Translations under genes and position numbers: made by a program
Notes under the pieces: generated by a model
Told to the model about the DNA's origin: nothing
What the model saw: the letters and a program-made list of their open reading frames with translations, nothing else
Databases searched by the model: none
DNA from: Hydrogenobacter sp.
GTDB taxonomy: Bacteria > Aquificota > Aquificia > Aquificales > Aquificaceae
DNA length: 56,160 bases
NCBI GenBank assembly: GCA_041287335.1
Contig: JBEULM010000061.1
Span: forward strand, 1-56,160
Reading direction: 5' to 3'
Part shown: positions 43,461 through 52,140 of the stretch, one piece after another
Numbering within the stretch: the first letter of the stretch is position 1
Layout: each line of letters starts with the position of its first letter

Positions 43461-43664
43461 ATGAACGGAGTTGCTTCAGTGCTTGGAAGGTTTTTCTGCT
43501 CCGGACCCTTTAGCTTTGCCTTAGGCTTTGGCTTGGGCGTGCTTGCCCTTTACATGTTAGATAGGGCAAAGGAAAAAAGAAGGTTTGAGGAAACCCAACG
43601 GGAAATAGAGGCTATGGTAAAAGCCCTTGAGCTGAAGCTCCAGCAGGAAAACAGGCAAGAATGA
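43461..43664 (+). CDS. 67-aa single-pass membrane protein of the P-type ATPase cluster
   Basis: The 67-aa product has one hydrophobic segment (PFSFALGFGLGVLALYML, residues 17-34) followed by a highly charged helical tail (RAKEKRRFEETQREIEAM). It overlaps the start of the ATPase gene by 4 bp (ATGA), which supports expression with it. SD AGGAGGT. It may be a small regulatory or anchoring subunit of the pump; no family is recognised. Confidence 0.75.
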   Translation: MNGVASVLGRFFCSGPFSFALGFGLGVLALYMLDRAKEKRRFEETQREIEAMVKALELKLQQENRQE

Positions 43665-45748
43665 TACCCTACAGGCTGGAAAACCTTTCACCGGGCAGGC
43701 TCAGGCTCAGCTCCTACCTCTTCCAGCACCTGCACTATCCTGAAGAGGTTCTGAAAGAGAGCTTTTCTCGTTTTGGCGGTGTGAAGAAGGTGTCCTACTC
43801 AAAAAGGAGCGGAAGGCTCCTCTTAGAGTATGAGCCAGACAGCTTTGACCTTATTGAGTTTTTAAACTACCTTGCCTCCACCGCAAGAGAGCTTTTTTTA
43901 AGAGACCTTTCCCTGCTGAAGGTGGAGAAAAGGAGGGAAGAAACCAAAGCTGGAAGGGGGCTGCTTCTGACCTCTCTTGGCTTTCTGCCCTATCTTGCCA
44001 GGGGGCTTCTGCCCAGTCCTCTGCTGTCTGCCATAACGCTTCTCCTTGCAAAGCCCATACTGGAAAAAGGCTTAAGCTCCCTCAAAGCTCTGAAGCCTGA
44101 CGTGCATTTTCTTGACTCTTCTGCCATAGTGCTTTCAAGCCTTACGGGAAGCCCTCTGTCCGCTCATACTATGGTGTTCTTGCTTGTCCTCGGAGACTAT
44201 CTTTCGGAAAAAGTGGAGAAAAAAGCCTACGCGGAAATAGAAAGGCTCTTTTCTTACAGAGAGGATACCGCGTGGCTTGTAATCGGAGATGGACAAGCTA
44301 TCAAGGTAAAAGCTTTAGATTTAAAAAGCGGAGACCTTATTGTGGTCTATGCGGGGGAGAAGATACCCGCAGACGGGTTGGTGCAGGAGGGTGATGCCCT
44401 CGTCAATCAGGCTTCTCTTACAGGGGAGTCAAACCCTGTTCATAAGAAGGCGGGCGATAAGGTCTATGCGGGCACCTTTGTAGAGGACGGAAAGCTCTAC
44501 ATAAGGGTGGAGGAGGTGGGTGAGGAGACGGTGGTGGCAAAGATAGCAAGGCTGGTGGAGGAAAGCATAAAGGAACCCATAGGCCTGCAAAGACTTGCAG
44601 AAGAGACGGCCAGCAGGATGGTGCTCCCCACCTTAGCCCTTGGTCTTGGCACCTTTGCCCTGAGCGGGCAGGTAAGCAGGCTAACCTCTACTCTAATAAT
44701 AGACTACCATACAGGCATACACCTTTCTACACCTCTGGCGGTACTATCCAGTATATCTTATGCATCTACCTACGGTGTTCTCATAAAAAGTGGTAGCAAG
44801 TTAGAAACCTTATCAAGGGTGGATACTTTCGTGTTTGACAAAACAGGCACTCTCACTATAGGAAGTCCTCAAATAGAAGATGTGGTTGGAATTGAATTAA
44901 GTCTGGAAGATACACTCCTCTACGCTGCATCTTTAGACCAAAGGATAACCCATCCTGTGGCTAAGGCTATAGTAAAGCTTGCACAGGAAAGGGGGCTTGA
45001 GCTTATGCCAAGGAAAAATTCGCAGTACCATATAGGTCTTGGTGTTGAAGGAGACATATCTGGCGAGAGGTATTTGTTAGGTAGCACGCGCTTCATGCAG
45101 AAGAAACGCATTAAGATAGACCCGGAAATAAGGGATATGGTGGATAGGTTTCACGCGGAAGCCAAATCCGTGCTTTATTTGGTAAAAGACAGGAAGATAG
45201 TAGGACTTTTAACCTTTAAGGACCCACTGAGAGAGGAGGCAAAGGATGTAGTAGCTGAACTAAAGAGAAGAGGCAAGAGAGTTGTACTGTGTACAGGAGA
45301 CAATGAAGGTATCGCAAAGTATATAGCAGAAGAGTTGGGCATAGATGAGTTTTATGCGCGCGTATTTCCTGCGGAAAAAGCGAAGATTGTGGAAGAGCTA
45401 AAGGGAAAGGGTAGAATAGTAGCCTTTGTTGGTGATGGAGTGAATGACTCTCCAGCTTTGACTTCCGCCCACGTAGGTATTTCCCTACGAAGCGGTACAG
45501 ACATAGCCATAGAAGTGGCAGATATAGTGATAGGAGATAGCCTCTGGCACTTAATAGATGTCGTGGAGCTTTCGGAATATACGATGGAAAAGCTAAGGAA
45601 GATATATGCCATAAATACATTTGCCAACACGGTAGGTTTATTCGGCTCTGTGGTGGGTCTTTTTGGACCTACTATTTCTACTCTTATAAATAACGGCGTT
45701 ACCGTAGCCTTAAGTATATACTCAATAAAAAAAACCAAAAGGAGGTAG
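43661..45748 (+). CDS. P1B-like P-type ATPase lacking the CPC membrane motif
   Basis: The 695-aa protein has the P-type motifs LTGES, the phosphorylated Asp393 in DKTGTLT, the P1B-specific His-Pro (ITHPVAKAI), TGDN and GDGVNDSPAL. An HMA-like but CxxC-less N-terminal domain (residues 1-80) precedes the membrane part. In heavy-metal pumps the helix before DKTGT carries CPC or a variant; here it reads IDYHTGIHLSTPLAV (Asp348, His350, His354, Pro358), with no cysteine. The transported ion therefore cannot be assumed to be a soft metal. GC drops from about 52-58% to about 42-45% near 44.7 kb within the gene. It shares a cluster with at least six small genes. Confidence 0.93.
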   Translation: MIPYRLENLSPGRLRLSSYLFQHLHYPEEVLKESFSRFGGVKKVSYSKRSGRLLLEYEPDSFDLIEFLNYLASTARELFLRDLSLLKVEKRREETKAGRGLLLTSLGFLPYLARGLLPSPLLSAITLLLAKPILEKGLSSLKALKPDVHFLDSSAIVLSSLTGSPLSAHTMVFLLVLGDYLSEKVEKKAYAEIERLFSYREDTAWLVIGDGQAIKVKALDLKSGDLIVVYAGEKIPADGLVQEGDALVNQASLTGESNPVHKKAGDKVYAGTFVEDGKLYIRVEEVGEETVVAKIARLVEESIKEPIGLQRLAEETASRMVLPTLALGLGTFALSGQVSRLTSTLIIDYHTGIHLSTPLAVLSSISYASTYGVLIKSGSKLETLSRVDTFVFDKTGTLTIGSPQIEDVVGIELSLEDTLLYAASLDQRITHPVAKAIVKLAQERGLELMPRKNSQYHIGLGVEGDISGERYLLGSTRFMQKKRIKIDPEIRDMVDRFHAEAKSVLYLVKDRKIVGLLTFKDPLREEAKDVVAELKRRGKRVVLCTGDNEGIAKYIAEELGIDEFYARVFPAEKAKIVEELKGKGRIVAFVGDGVNDSPALTSAHVGISLRSGTDIAIEVADIVIGDSLWHLIDVVELSEYTMEKLRKIYAINTFANTVGLFGSVVGLFGPTISTLINNGVTVALSIYSIKKTKRR

Positions 45749-45752
45749 TATC

Positions 45753-46034
45753 ATGGAAGAAAGAAAAGACTTAGCTCAGGAGTTAGAAAAAATAAAGCAA
45801 GAGCTGGAAGAACTAAAGAAGAAGTTGGGAGCTACAGAAGAAAAAAGCCTCAAAGAACTACCATCAGAGGCTCTAAACAAGGTGTTAGACTTAAGCAAAG
45901 ATATCGTTAAAACCGCAGCGGAGATAGGTGAAAAGGCTCTTAAGGTAGTCAAATACTCAGTAGAGGGTGCGGTAGAAGGTGCAAAGAAGGCTTTTAAGGA
46001 AGAACAAAAAGAAGAGGAGAAAAAACAAGAATGA
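45753..46034 (+). CDS. 93-aa coiled-coil protein
   Basis: The product is almost all charged helix: an N-terminal coiled coil with heptads (KIKQELEELKKKL) and a central amphipathic stretch (ALNKVLDLSKDIVKTAAEIG, then ALKVVKYSVEGAVEGAKKAF) like membrane-surface or phasin-type helices, with a Lys/Glu-rich tail. No catalytic motif. It starts 4 bp after the ATPase stop with AAGGAGG and overlaps the next gene by 4 bp. Function unknown; a scaffold or peripheral partner of the ATPase is possible. Confidence 0.78.
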   Translation: MEERKDLAQELEKIKQELEELKKKLGATEEKSLKELPSEALNKVLDLSKDIVKTAAEIGEKALKVVKYSVEGAVEGAKKAFKEEQKEEEKKQE

Positions 46035-46288
46035 ACTTTATTAAAACAAGAAGCGGAAGGTATTTAAACGCCCTCCACCTAATATCTCTTTCTGTGGAGG
46101 AAACAAAGATAGAGGTGGAGGGCAAGAAAAGGATAGTGTATAAGGTGGTGGCTTACATGAGCCAGCCTTTGCTTCCTGCGGTACTCGGAATATACTCCAC
46201 CGAGGAAAGAGCCTTTGAGGTGTTAGAGGAAATAATAAGAAGGTTATCTCAAGATGAGAAGGTTATAAGTCTTGAGAGCGAGTACTGA
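46031..46288 (+). CDS. 85-aa hypothetical protein of the P-type ATPase cluster
   Basis: The soluble 85-aa product looks like a small alpha/beta fold, with strands such as YLNALHLISLSVEE and RIVYKVVAYMS and a C-terminal helix AFEVLEEIIRRLSQ. It starts inside the end of the coiled-coil gene (ATGA overlap) and its 3' end overlaps the next gene by 17 bp. No family recognised. The chained overlaps show that it belongs to the operon. Confidence 0.7.
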   Translation: MNFIKTRSGRYLNALHLISLSVEETKIEVEGKKRIVYKVVAYMSQPLLPAVLGIYSTEERAFEVLEEIIRRLSQDEKVISLESEY

Positions 46289-46610
46289 AGAAGTATTAAG
46301 GGAGCTGAAACTTTTAGCCCATCATACGCAGGAAAAGCACAAGGAAGCCTTCAAAAAGATAAAGGAGCCTATCCTTCTTGAAGTAAGGTTAGAAGACGGT
46401 AAAAACTTCTATTTTCTCATAAATCAAGAAGGCATACATTTCGTAGAAGACTCAATAAAAGTAAAAAACAAGGTAATAGTAGCATACAAAGACCTTCTAA
46501 GACTTATAGAAAAGCCCTCAAAAGTGGTGAGGTATCTTTTAGAAGGCAGGTTAAGAGTAGAAGGAGACTATCTTAACGTGCTTGATACTCTAAATAGACT
46601 CTTTGTTTAA
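46272..46610 (+). CDS. 112-aa SCP2-like protein, last gene of the P-type ATPase cluster
   Basis: The frame starts at a TTG (46272) overlapping the end of the previous gene, with AGAAGG about 10 nt upstream; no ATG is available near. The 112-aa product has a helical N-terminus and an SCP2/sterol-carrier-like pattern: ILLEVRLEDGKNFYFLI strand pair, VIVAYKDLLRLIEKP helix and LLEGRLRVEGDYLNVL. Small SCP2 domains bind lipids or other hydrophobic ligands. Assignment is by pattern only. It ends 80 bp before the TonB-receptor gene. Confidence 0.68.
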   Translation: MRASTEEVLRELKLLAHHTQEKHKEAFKKIKEPILLEVRLEDGKNFYFLINQEGIHFVEDSIKVKNKVIVAYKDLLRLIEKPSKVVRYLLEGRLRVEGDYLNVLDTLNRLFV

Positions 46611-46615
46611 AAAAC

Positions 46616-46648
46616 TTTAACGGACGCTTAACAGAATCTTAACAAAAA
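46616..46648 (+). promoter_or_regulatory. Pho-box-like triple repeat upstream of the TonB-receptor/phoD operon
   Basis: Three 11-bp units stand in a row: TTTAACGGACG, CTTAACAGAAT and CTTAACAAAAA. A TATATA/TAGTAT -10 region follows at 46654-46662. The PyTTAAPy core, the 11-bp (one helical turn) period and the place just upstream of a -10 are those of a PhoB-class activator site. The operon ends in a PhoD-type phosphatase, which fits phosphate control. Confidence 0.68.
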
Positions 46649-46689
46649 ATCAGTAGTATATAGAACGAAATCGTAGAGGAGGTAAAACG

Positions 46690-48954
46690 ATGAGAAGGTG
46701 GTACCTCATCGGTGCTGTTCTGTCTCTTAGCTGTTTGAACGCGCTGGCTCAAGAAACCCAGATACAGGTAGAAGTGAAAGAAAAGAGGAGTGAGGAAGAA
46801 AGACAAAAACTACCTGTTGAGAAAAAAACCGCAACTCCGCGCACAGAAACCACTATAAAAGGCGAAGAGCTTACAAAACAGTCGGGTGCGGGCTCCGTAA
46901 ATATCTTCAAAGCGGTAGAACTCACACCATCCTTGAACGTGCAGACGGACGACCCTTACGGTCTTGGTGGAGGCTCTATTAGAATAAGGGGCTTTGATAA
47001 CACGCAGATAGGCGTATCATTAGACGGTATGCCTTTAAACGACTCGGGAAACTTTGCCCTATATCCTCATGAGTACGTGGATGTAGAAAACCTTGAAAGC
47101 ATCACAGTAGAGAGGGGAGCAGTAGGAAAGAGGTCACCTTTCTACGTAGATATAGGTGGCTCAATAAAACTTAGGGTAAAACCTCCGAGTAACAAACTAA
47201 GGTATAGCTATAACCTTTCCGCGGGTAGCTTCAGCTTTGTTAGAGAGTACCTTAGGCTTGATACGGGACTGATACCGAAGATAAACCTTAAGGGTTTCAT
47301 CTCCTTTTCGCATACCAGCGCTGAAAAGTGGAAAGGTCCTGGTAAAAACCCGGACTACAGGGACCACTTAGCCTTTGGACTTGCTCAAAATCTAGGAAGG
47401 CTAAGGTGGGAGTTCTACTTTGACAACAACGCTCAAACTAACTATTTCTACAGGGGATTAAACTATGCACAGGCTATGGATTTGGATAGATACAGAAGGT
47501 TTGACTACACGGACAGGCTCATATTCCCAGGTGGCAACGGTACAGTTCACAACAACCCAGCTATAAGGGATAACAACCTTAACTATTACAAGTTTTATAA
47601 AAACCCCTACATAAACAGGGAGGCAAGAGCGAACATAGAACTGGACGTGGCAAAGAACATAACGCTAATCCTAAAGCCTTACTATTGGTACGGAAGGGGA
47701 AGTGGCACATCAGCCACCACCTTTACCTCTGGTGGGAATACCTATATAGCCTTCAGAGAGTCCTTTAACTACACGGATAGACCAGGAGTCATCACAGAGT
47801 TAAGGTTTGACGTGCCTTACGGAGAGCTCTATGCGGGTTATTGGTACGAAAGGTCAGAGCTAAAACAGTGGCAGCCTTCAAGACCGGTGAGGGTAAACCC
47901 TAATGACTCCTTTACCCTCTTAACTAATACAGTTGGAACACCCCGCTTTCAATACAACTACATACAAAAGACCATAACAACTACCAACACGCCATACGTA
48001 TTTACGGACTTAAGAAGCCTCTTTGGAGGCAGGATAGACCTAAATCTCGGCTTGAGATTTGCTCAGGTAAAAAGAGATTTTACAAACTACTCTACTCAGG
48101 GTCTGCCTTACCTTCCAGAGGACAACATATTTGACTATCCGAATCTTAAAAAAGACAGTAATACCTCTTACATAAAGACCTACAGACGCATCTTGCCCAA
48201 CATCGGTATAGGCATCAAGCTTTCAAATGTGGTGTATCCTTACTTCGCATACGCTAAGAATTTCAGGGTTCCACAGAACTTTATAGGAGCCATACCAACG
48301 AACATAAGCGCGCAGTTTGTAGCAGACCAGTTAAAGCCAGAAGAGTCCGACTCTTATGATATTGGCATAAGGTTTGACTTTGGCGGTATATACATAGTAC
48401 CTTCCGCTTATTACGTTGACTACAAAAATAGGTTAATAAGGATTGCGGACCCCACGGACCCTAACCTAATATACCTCAGAAATGCAGGAAAGGTAATAGC
48501 TTACGGTGCTGAACTGGAGATAGGTGCCAACATCTTCAAAAGTCTTAGTCTATACAGCTCTTTTTCATACAACGAAGCCAAGTTTAAAGATGAACTCTAC
48601 TATAGCGGAAATCAACCCATAAACATAAAAGACAAAACTGTTCCAGATACGCCCAAATACATGTTTAAGTTGGGTATGGACTACATGATTTTGGGATTTG
48701 ATGTAAGACCCAGCGTAATTTACATAAGTTCAAGGTACGGAAATCTTACAAATACGGAAAAAGTGGGAGGTTATACCCTTGCAAACCTCTACATAAGCAG
48801 GGATATATACAAGGGATACGCAAATCTATACATCGATATCAGAAACCTATTTGATAAGAAGTACATAGGCAGGATATCGGTAGGAGATACTAGCGGAACA
48901 TACTACGTGGGTGCGCCCTTCAGTGTGGCTGTTGGTTTAAAAGGGAGTTTCTGA
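46690..48954 (+). CDS. TonB-dependent outer-membrane receptor
   Basis: The 754-aa protein has a signal peptide (cleavage likely after Ala20), a TonB-box-like TQIQVEV, a plug domain (PSLNVQTDDPYGLGGGSIRIRGF in short blocks, DGMPLNDSG, YVDVENLESITVERG) and a large beta-barrel with many Tyr/Phe-rich strands ending at a C-terminal Phe (GLKGSF). It takes up a large or scarce substrate using TonB energy. It is followed at once by its own exbB-exbD-tonB and by phoD. The Pho-box-like repeat upstream suggests that a phosphorus-containing ligand is the cargo; no siderophore genes are seen. Confidence 0.93.
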   Translation: MRRWYLIGAVLSLSCLNALAQETQIQVEVKEKRSEEERQKLPVEKKTATPRTETTIKGEELTKQSGAGSVNIFKAVELTPSLNVQTDDPYGLGGGSIRIRGFDNTQIGVSLDGMPLNDSGNFALYPHEYVDVENLESITVERGAVGKRSPFYVDIGGSIKLRVKPPSNKLRYSYNLSAGSFSFVREYLRLDTGLIPKINLKGFISFSHTSAEKWKGPGKNPDYRDHLAFGLAQNLGRLRWEFYFDNNAQTNYFYRGLNYAQAMDLDRYRRFDYTDRLIFPGGNGTVHNNPAIRDNNLNYYKFYKNPYINREARANIELDVAKNITLILKPYYWYGRGSGTSATTFTSGGNTYIAFRESFNYTDRPGVITELRFDVPYGELYAGYWYERSELKQWQPSRPVRVNPNDSFTLLTNTVGTPRFQYNYIQKTITTTNTPYVFTDLRSLFGGRIDLNLGLRFAQVKRDFTNYSTQGLPYLPEDNIFDYPNLKKDSNTSYIKTYRRILPNIGIGIKLSNVVYPYFAYAKNFRVPQNFIGAIPTNISAQFVADQLKPEESDSYDIGIRFDFGGIYIVPSAYYVDYKNRLIRIADPTDPNLIYLRNAGKVIAYGAELEIGANIFKSLSLYSSFSYNEAKFKDELYYSGNQPINIKDKTVPDTPKYMFKLGMDYMILGFDVRPSVIYISSRYGNLTNTEKVGGYTLANLYISRDIYKGYANLYIDIRNLFDKKYIGRISVGDTSGTYYVGAPFSVAVGLKGSF

Positions 48955-48955
48955 G

Positions 48956-49387
48956 ATGGGCCTCGAGCTTTTACACAAGATTGTTTTTGTAGGTATGTTT
49001 CTTATGTTCTTGGCTTCTAATTACGTGATAGTGCTTAAGTTTTTACAGTTAAGAAGAAGACCGCAAACATCTCCTCAAGAAGCTTATGAGTGGATGCACC
49101 TTTTTAGAGAAGGTCTTTGGTGGCTTGACTTTTCTGCAACTACCGCTCCCCTCGTAGGACTGCTGGGTACCATAATAGCACTTATAGAAGCCTTCAACAA
49201 ACTTACACAGCTTGGTGTATCCAATGCTTCTCAAATAAGCTCTGCCATAGGCTTTGCCCTGGTAGCAACAGCGGTAGGAATCCTTCTCTCTCTTTGGAAT
49301 TATCTTTTCTTCAAGCTCTTCTCTTCACGACTACACCAGTACAGAGAACGCATAAAAGCCACAATACTCCAAGAGGTATTAAAATGA
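48956..49387 (+). CDS. exbB: ExbB/TolQ-type proton-channel protein
   Basis: ExbB forms the pentameric proton channel that powers TonB. The 143-aa protein is short (E. coli ExbB is 244) but has the three expected membrane segments: about residues 8-27, 60-80 (WLDFSATTAPLVGLLGTIIALIEAF in two blocks) and 98-118 (IGFALVATAVGILLSLWNY). The GLLGT and ALVATAVG motifs are typical of MotA/TolQ/ExbB. The start is 1 bp after the receptor stop. Confidence 0.92.
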   Translation: MGLELLHKIVFVGMFLMFLASNYVIVLKFLQLRRRPQTSPQEAYEWMHLFREGLWWLDFSATTAPLVGLLGTIIALIEAFNKLTQLGVSNASQISSAIGFALVATAVGILLSLWNYLFFKLFSSRLHQYRERIKATILQEVLK

Positions 49388-49809
49388 TGGAAAAGCTTAA
49401 GTTATTAATACTCCTCTTGGAAGAAGAGCAAGAGGGCAAAGAGGAAATACAGATAGTACCAACTATAGATGTGATGCTGTTTCTTTTAGTGTTTTTTATC
49501 CTCTATACCCTCAACGTAATACCCCTTTTCCAGCAGTCTATCCTACTTCCAGCTACAAAGACAGCTCAAGAGGAGAGAAAATCAAAAATTTTACGGGTGT
49601 ATATTGACCAGGAGGGAAGAGTGAAGGCTGAAAATAATTTAGAGGGATTACAGGCTATAAGAAACTATATAAGAGAAAATAGGCAAAATATAGAAAGCGT
49701 TTTAATAGTAGCGGACAAGCGCTCAAAAGTAGAGCCTCTTATGCAGGTACTCGACCTTATGAAGATGGAAGGCATATCCAACGTAGGCATTGCAAGTGAG
49801 AAAAAATGA
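49384..49809 (+). CDS. exbD: ExbD/TolR-type protein
   Basis: The 141-aa protein starts at the ATGA overlap with exbB (the frame could extend 90 bp further upstream but only through exbB). It has a short N-terminal tail and one membrane helix beginning IVPTIDVMLFLLVFFIL, with the proton-relay Asp29, then a periplasmic domain. Asp29 is the residue expected to be essential in ExbD. It lies between exbB and tonB and completes the energising complex. Confidence 0.93.
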   Translation: MMEKLKLLILLLEEEQEGKEEIQIVPTIDVMLFLLVFFILYTLNVIPLFQQSILLPATKTAQEERKSKILRVYIDQEGRVKAENNLEGLQAIRNYIRENRQNIESVLIVADKRSKVEPLMQVLDLMKMEGISNVGIASEKK

Positions 49810-50555
49810 ACACCTACTTAGAAGACAGAATAAAAGCTTTTATACTTAGCCTTACTGTTAGCTCGCTTTCACTCTTTTTCCTTCTCAAACTTCCTTTAGC
49901 CCTCGTAGCATACAAAGAAAGCAAACCTCAGTATATACAGGTTAAACTACTCGAACTTCCGCAGGAAAATACAAAGAAAATAACAAAAGAACCTACAAAA
50001 ACCACGAAAACAGAAAAATTTATAAGAAAGGAGCCTTCCAAAAGCCAGGCAACAGAAAAACCTAAACTTACACCTATTCAAAACCCACTCATAAAAAGTC
50101 CCATAGAAGAGCTCAACGAGAGGGAGGAAGAAATAAAGGAACAGAAACAGGAACAAGCAATACAAAGCCCTTCAGAGAAGACGGGGATAAAAGAAGACAA
50201 GGCGAATCCAAAGTTAGAGCAGTCGCACAAACCTGAAAAAGAAGAGACCAGCCCACCTACAAAACCAAATAAGGACCCCTTTGCTGAATACCTTCTCAAA
50301 GTAAAGAGGCTTATAGAAGCAAAGAAGGTCTATCCAGAAGAGGCAAAAAGATATGGTGTTGAAGGGAAAGTAACTTTGAGGCTTACTCTGGACAGGGATG
50401 GAAGGTTAAAAAATCTTCAGGTAGTGCGTTCAAGCGGAAGCTTCATACTAGACAGAGAAGCTCAAAAACTCATATCATCCCTAAAGTTTCCCCCTTTACC
50501 CAGCGGAGAAGAATACACCTTTCAAGTAGTCATAGAATACAAACTGGAGGATTGA
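49806..50555 (+). CDS. tonB: TonB energy-transducing protein
   Basis: The 249-aa protein has one N-terminal membrane helix (FILSLTVSSLSLFFLLKLPL), a long Lys/Glu/Pro/Thr-rich spacer (residues 45-160) that spans the periplasm, and a C-terminal TonB_C domain (EYLLKVKRLIEAKKVYPEEAKRYGVEGKV in two blocks, LDREAQKLISSLKFPPLP, then FQVVIEYKL). It overlaps exbD by 4 bp. Confidence 0.92.
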   Translation: MNTYLEDRIKAFILSLTVSSLSLFFLLKLPLALVAYKESKPQYIQVKLLELPQENTKKITKEPTKTTKTEKFIRKEPSKSQATEKPKLTPIQNPLIKSPIEELNEREEEIKEQKQEQAIQSPSEKTGIKEDKANPKLEQSHKPEKEETSPPTKPNKDPFAEYLLKVKRLIEAKKVYPEEAKRYGVEGKVTLRLTLDRDGRLKNLQVVRSSGSFILDREAQKLISSLKFPPLPSGEEYTFQVVIEYKLED

Positions 50556-50556
50556 T

Positions 50557-52140
50557 ATGCTTACGAGGAGAGAGTTTTTAGAGATAGCTGGTTTATCTAT
50601 CAGCCTCCTGCTACTCCATCCTTTTGTGGCTATTTCAGAAGAGAGCGTGGAGGTCTTTCCTCAAGGTATAGCAAGCGGAGACCCTACCCAAGAGAGCATC
50701 CTTCTTTGGGCGCGTATAGAGCCTTCTGTACATGCGAGGTTGTCTAAGAACCTAAAGGTGTATGTACTGTTAGAAGGAAAAGAACTGTATAAGGAGTATG
50801 AAGTGCCTACAAATTACATAAGCCCGATGAACGACTATACAGTTAGGTTAAAGATAAGAAACCTGCTACCCGGCAGAACTTACTTTTATGTGTTTGAGTA
50901 TGCAGGGGTAAAGAGAATGGGAAGGTTCAAAACTTTACCCGATAAGGAAGTGGATAACTATTCCATAGTCTTTATAACCTGTCAGAACTACGAAGATGGA
51001 TATTATTCAGCCTTTAGACATATCGCGGAGGAAGAAGATATTGGTTTTGTTCTGCACCTTGGGGACGCCATATACGAGTGCATCTACGGAGCAAAGATAG
51101 CTGATAGAAAACTAAACCTTCCATCTGGGCAACCATGTGCCATAGGCTTAGAAGACTACCGCCATCTCTACAGAACTTACCTTTCTGACCCTAACTATCA
51201 GATAGCGCGCGCTATGCATTCTTTCATATACATATGGGACGACCACGAGTTTGCAAACGACTACTACTATGACTACGATAGGCAGTATTGGGTACCTGTT
51301 AGCTATCCTGAAAGCATAAGAAATAATAGAGAGTTTTGTTTAAGGCTAAAAAGAGCTTCCATTAAAGCGTGGTACGAATACACACCTGCGGTGGTAAAAT
51401 TAAGCGCTGACAGTAAGAATCCTCTTGAATGGATAAGCATATACAGGAATTTCAAAGTAGGAAACCTCGCTCATCTTATATGCACCGACGAACGCTCATA
51501 CCGGCAAAAGCAGTGTCCTATCAGGTATAGGTCTCCCGGTTGTTCAACACAGATAACTCACACAATGCTGGGAGAGGAACAGAGAAAATGGTTCTTTAGT
51601 AGGCTTTCCGAAAGAAACTTTCGCTGGAAAATTTGGGCTAATGAGGTACAGTTTGCTCTTTCAAGGATAGATGGTTTGTATAGTAGTACAGATGCATGGG
51701 ATGGCTACATAGGTGAAAGAAGCAGGATAATAGAGTTTTTAAAGAATGAAAACATAGATAACCTCATAGTCTTGACGGGTGATAGACATGCCTTTATGGC
51801 TTCAGACATTCCAGAAGACTTCAGACCTAGTTATGAAAGGGTTTTAGGAGCTGAGTTCATGACAGGTGCCTTATCCTCTATAAACACTTCAGAAGCAGGC
51901 TGGTGGAAGAGAGATTTTCCTCAGTATAAAACTATAGAAGAAATCACAGAGGTGGAATTAACTCAAAACCCTTGGATAAGGTTCTTAAATCAGAAGACGT
52001 GGGGATATTCTGTGCTTGAGCTTAGTAAAGAAAAGGTACGTGTTAAGTTTTATTCAGTCGATAAGTATAAAAAACAAGCTCCCAAAAGCTTACTTGCAAG
52101 TCTCAGCTATGAGAGAGGCAGACCCTTAATGTTAGAATAA
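50557..52140 (+). CDS. phoD: PhoD-type alkaline phosphatase/phosphodiesterase with Tat-like signal
   Basis: The 527-aa protein starts with a twin-arginine-type signal (LTRREFLEIAGLSISLLLL, Arg4-Arg5). It follows the PhoD order: an N-terminal beta domain with PQGIASGDPTQESILLWARI, then the metal-binding HLGDAIYE, WDDHEFANDYY and LTGDRHAFM motifs, and TGALSS. PhoD enzymes are Ca/Fe phosphodiesterases exported in folded form under phosphate starvation. The coupling to a dedicated TonB system is notable. SD GGAGG precedes the ATG. It could also serve another phosphoester. Confidence 0.92.
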   Translation: MLTRREFLEIAGLSISLLLLHPFVAISEESVEVFPQGIASGDPTQESILLWARIEPSVHARLSKNLKVYVLLEGKELYKEYEVPTNYISPMNDYTVRLKIRNLLPGRTYFYVFEYAGVKRMGRFKTLPDKEVDNYSIVFITCQNYEDGYYSAFRHIAEEEDIGFVLHLGDAIYECIYGAKIADRKLNLPSGQPCAIGLEDYRHLYRTYLSDPNYQIARAMHSFIYIWDDHEFANDYYYDYDRQYWVPVSYPESIRNNREFCLRLKRASIKAWYEYTPAVVKLSADSKNPLEWISIYRNFKVGNLAHLICTDERSYRQKQCPIRYRSPGCSTQITHTMLGEEQRKWFFSRLSERNFRWKIWANEVQFALSRIDGLYSSTDAWDGYIGERSRIIEFLKNENIDNLIVLTGDRHAFMASDIPEDFRPSYERVLGAEFMTGALSSINTSEAGWWKRDFPQYKTIEEITEVELTQNPWIRFLNQKTWGYSVLELSKEKVRVKFYSVDKYKKQAPKSLLASLSYERGRPLMLE

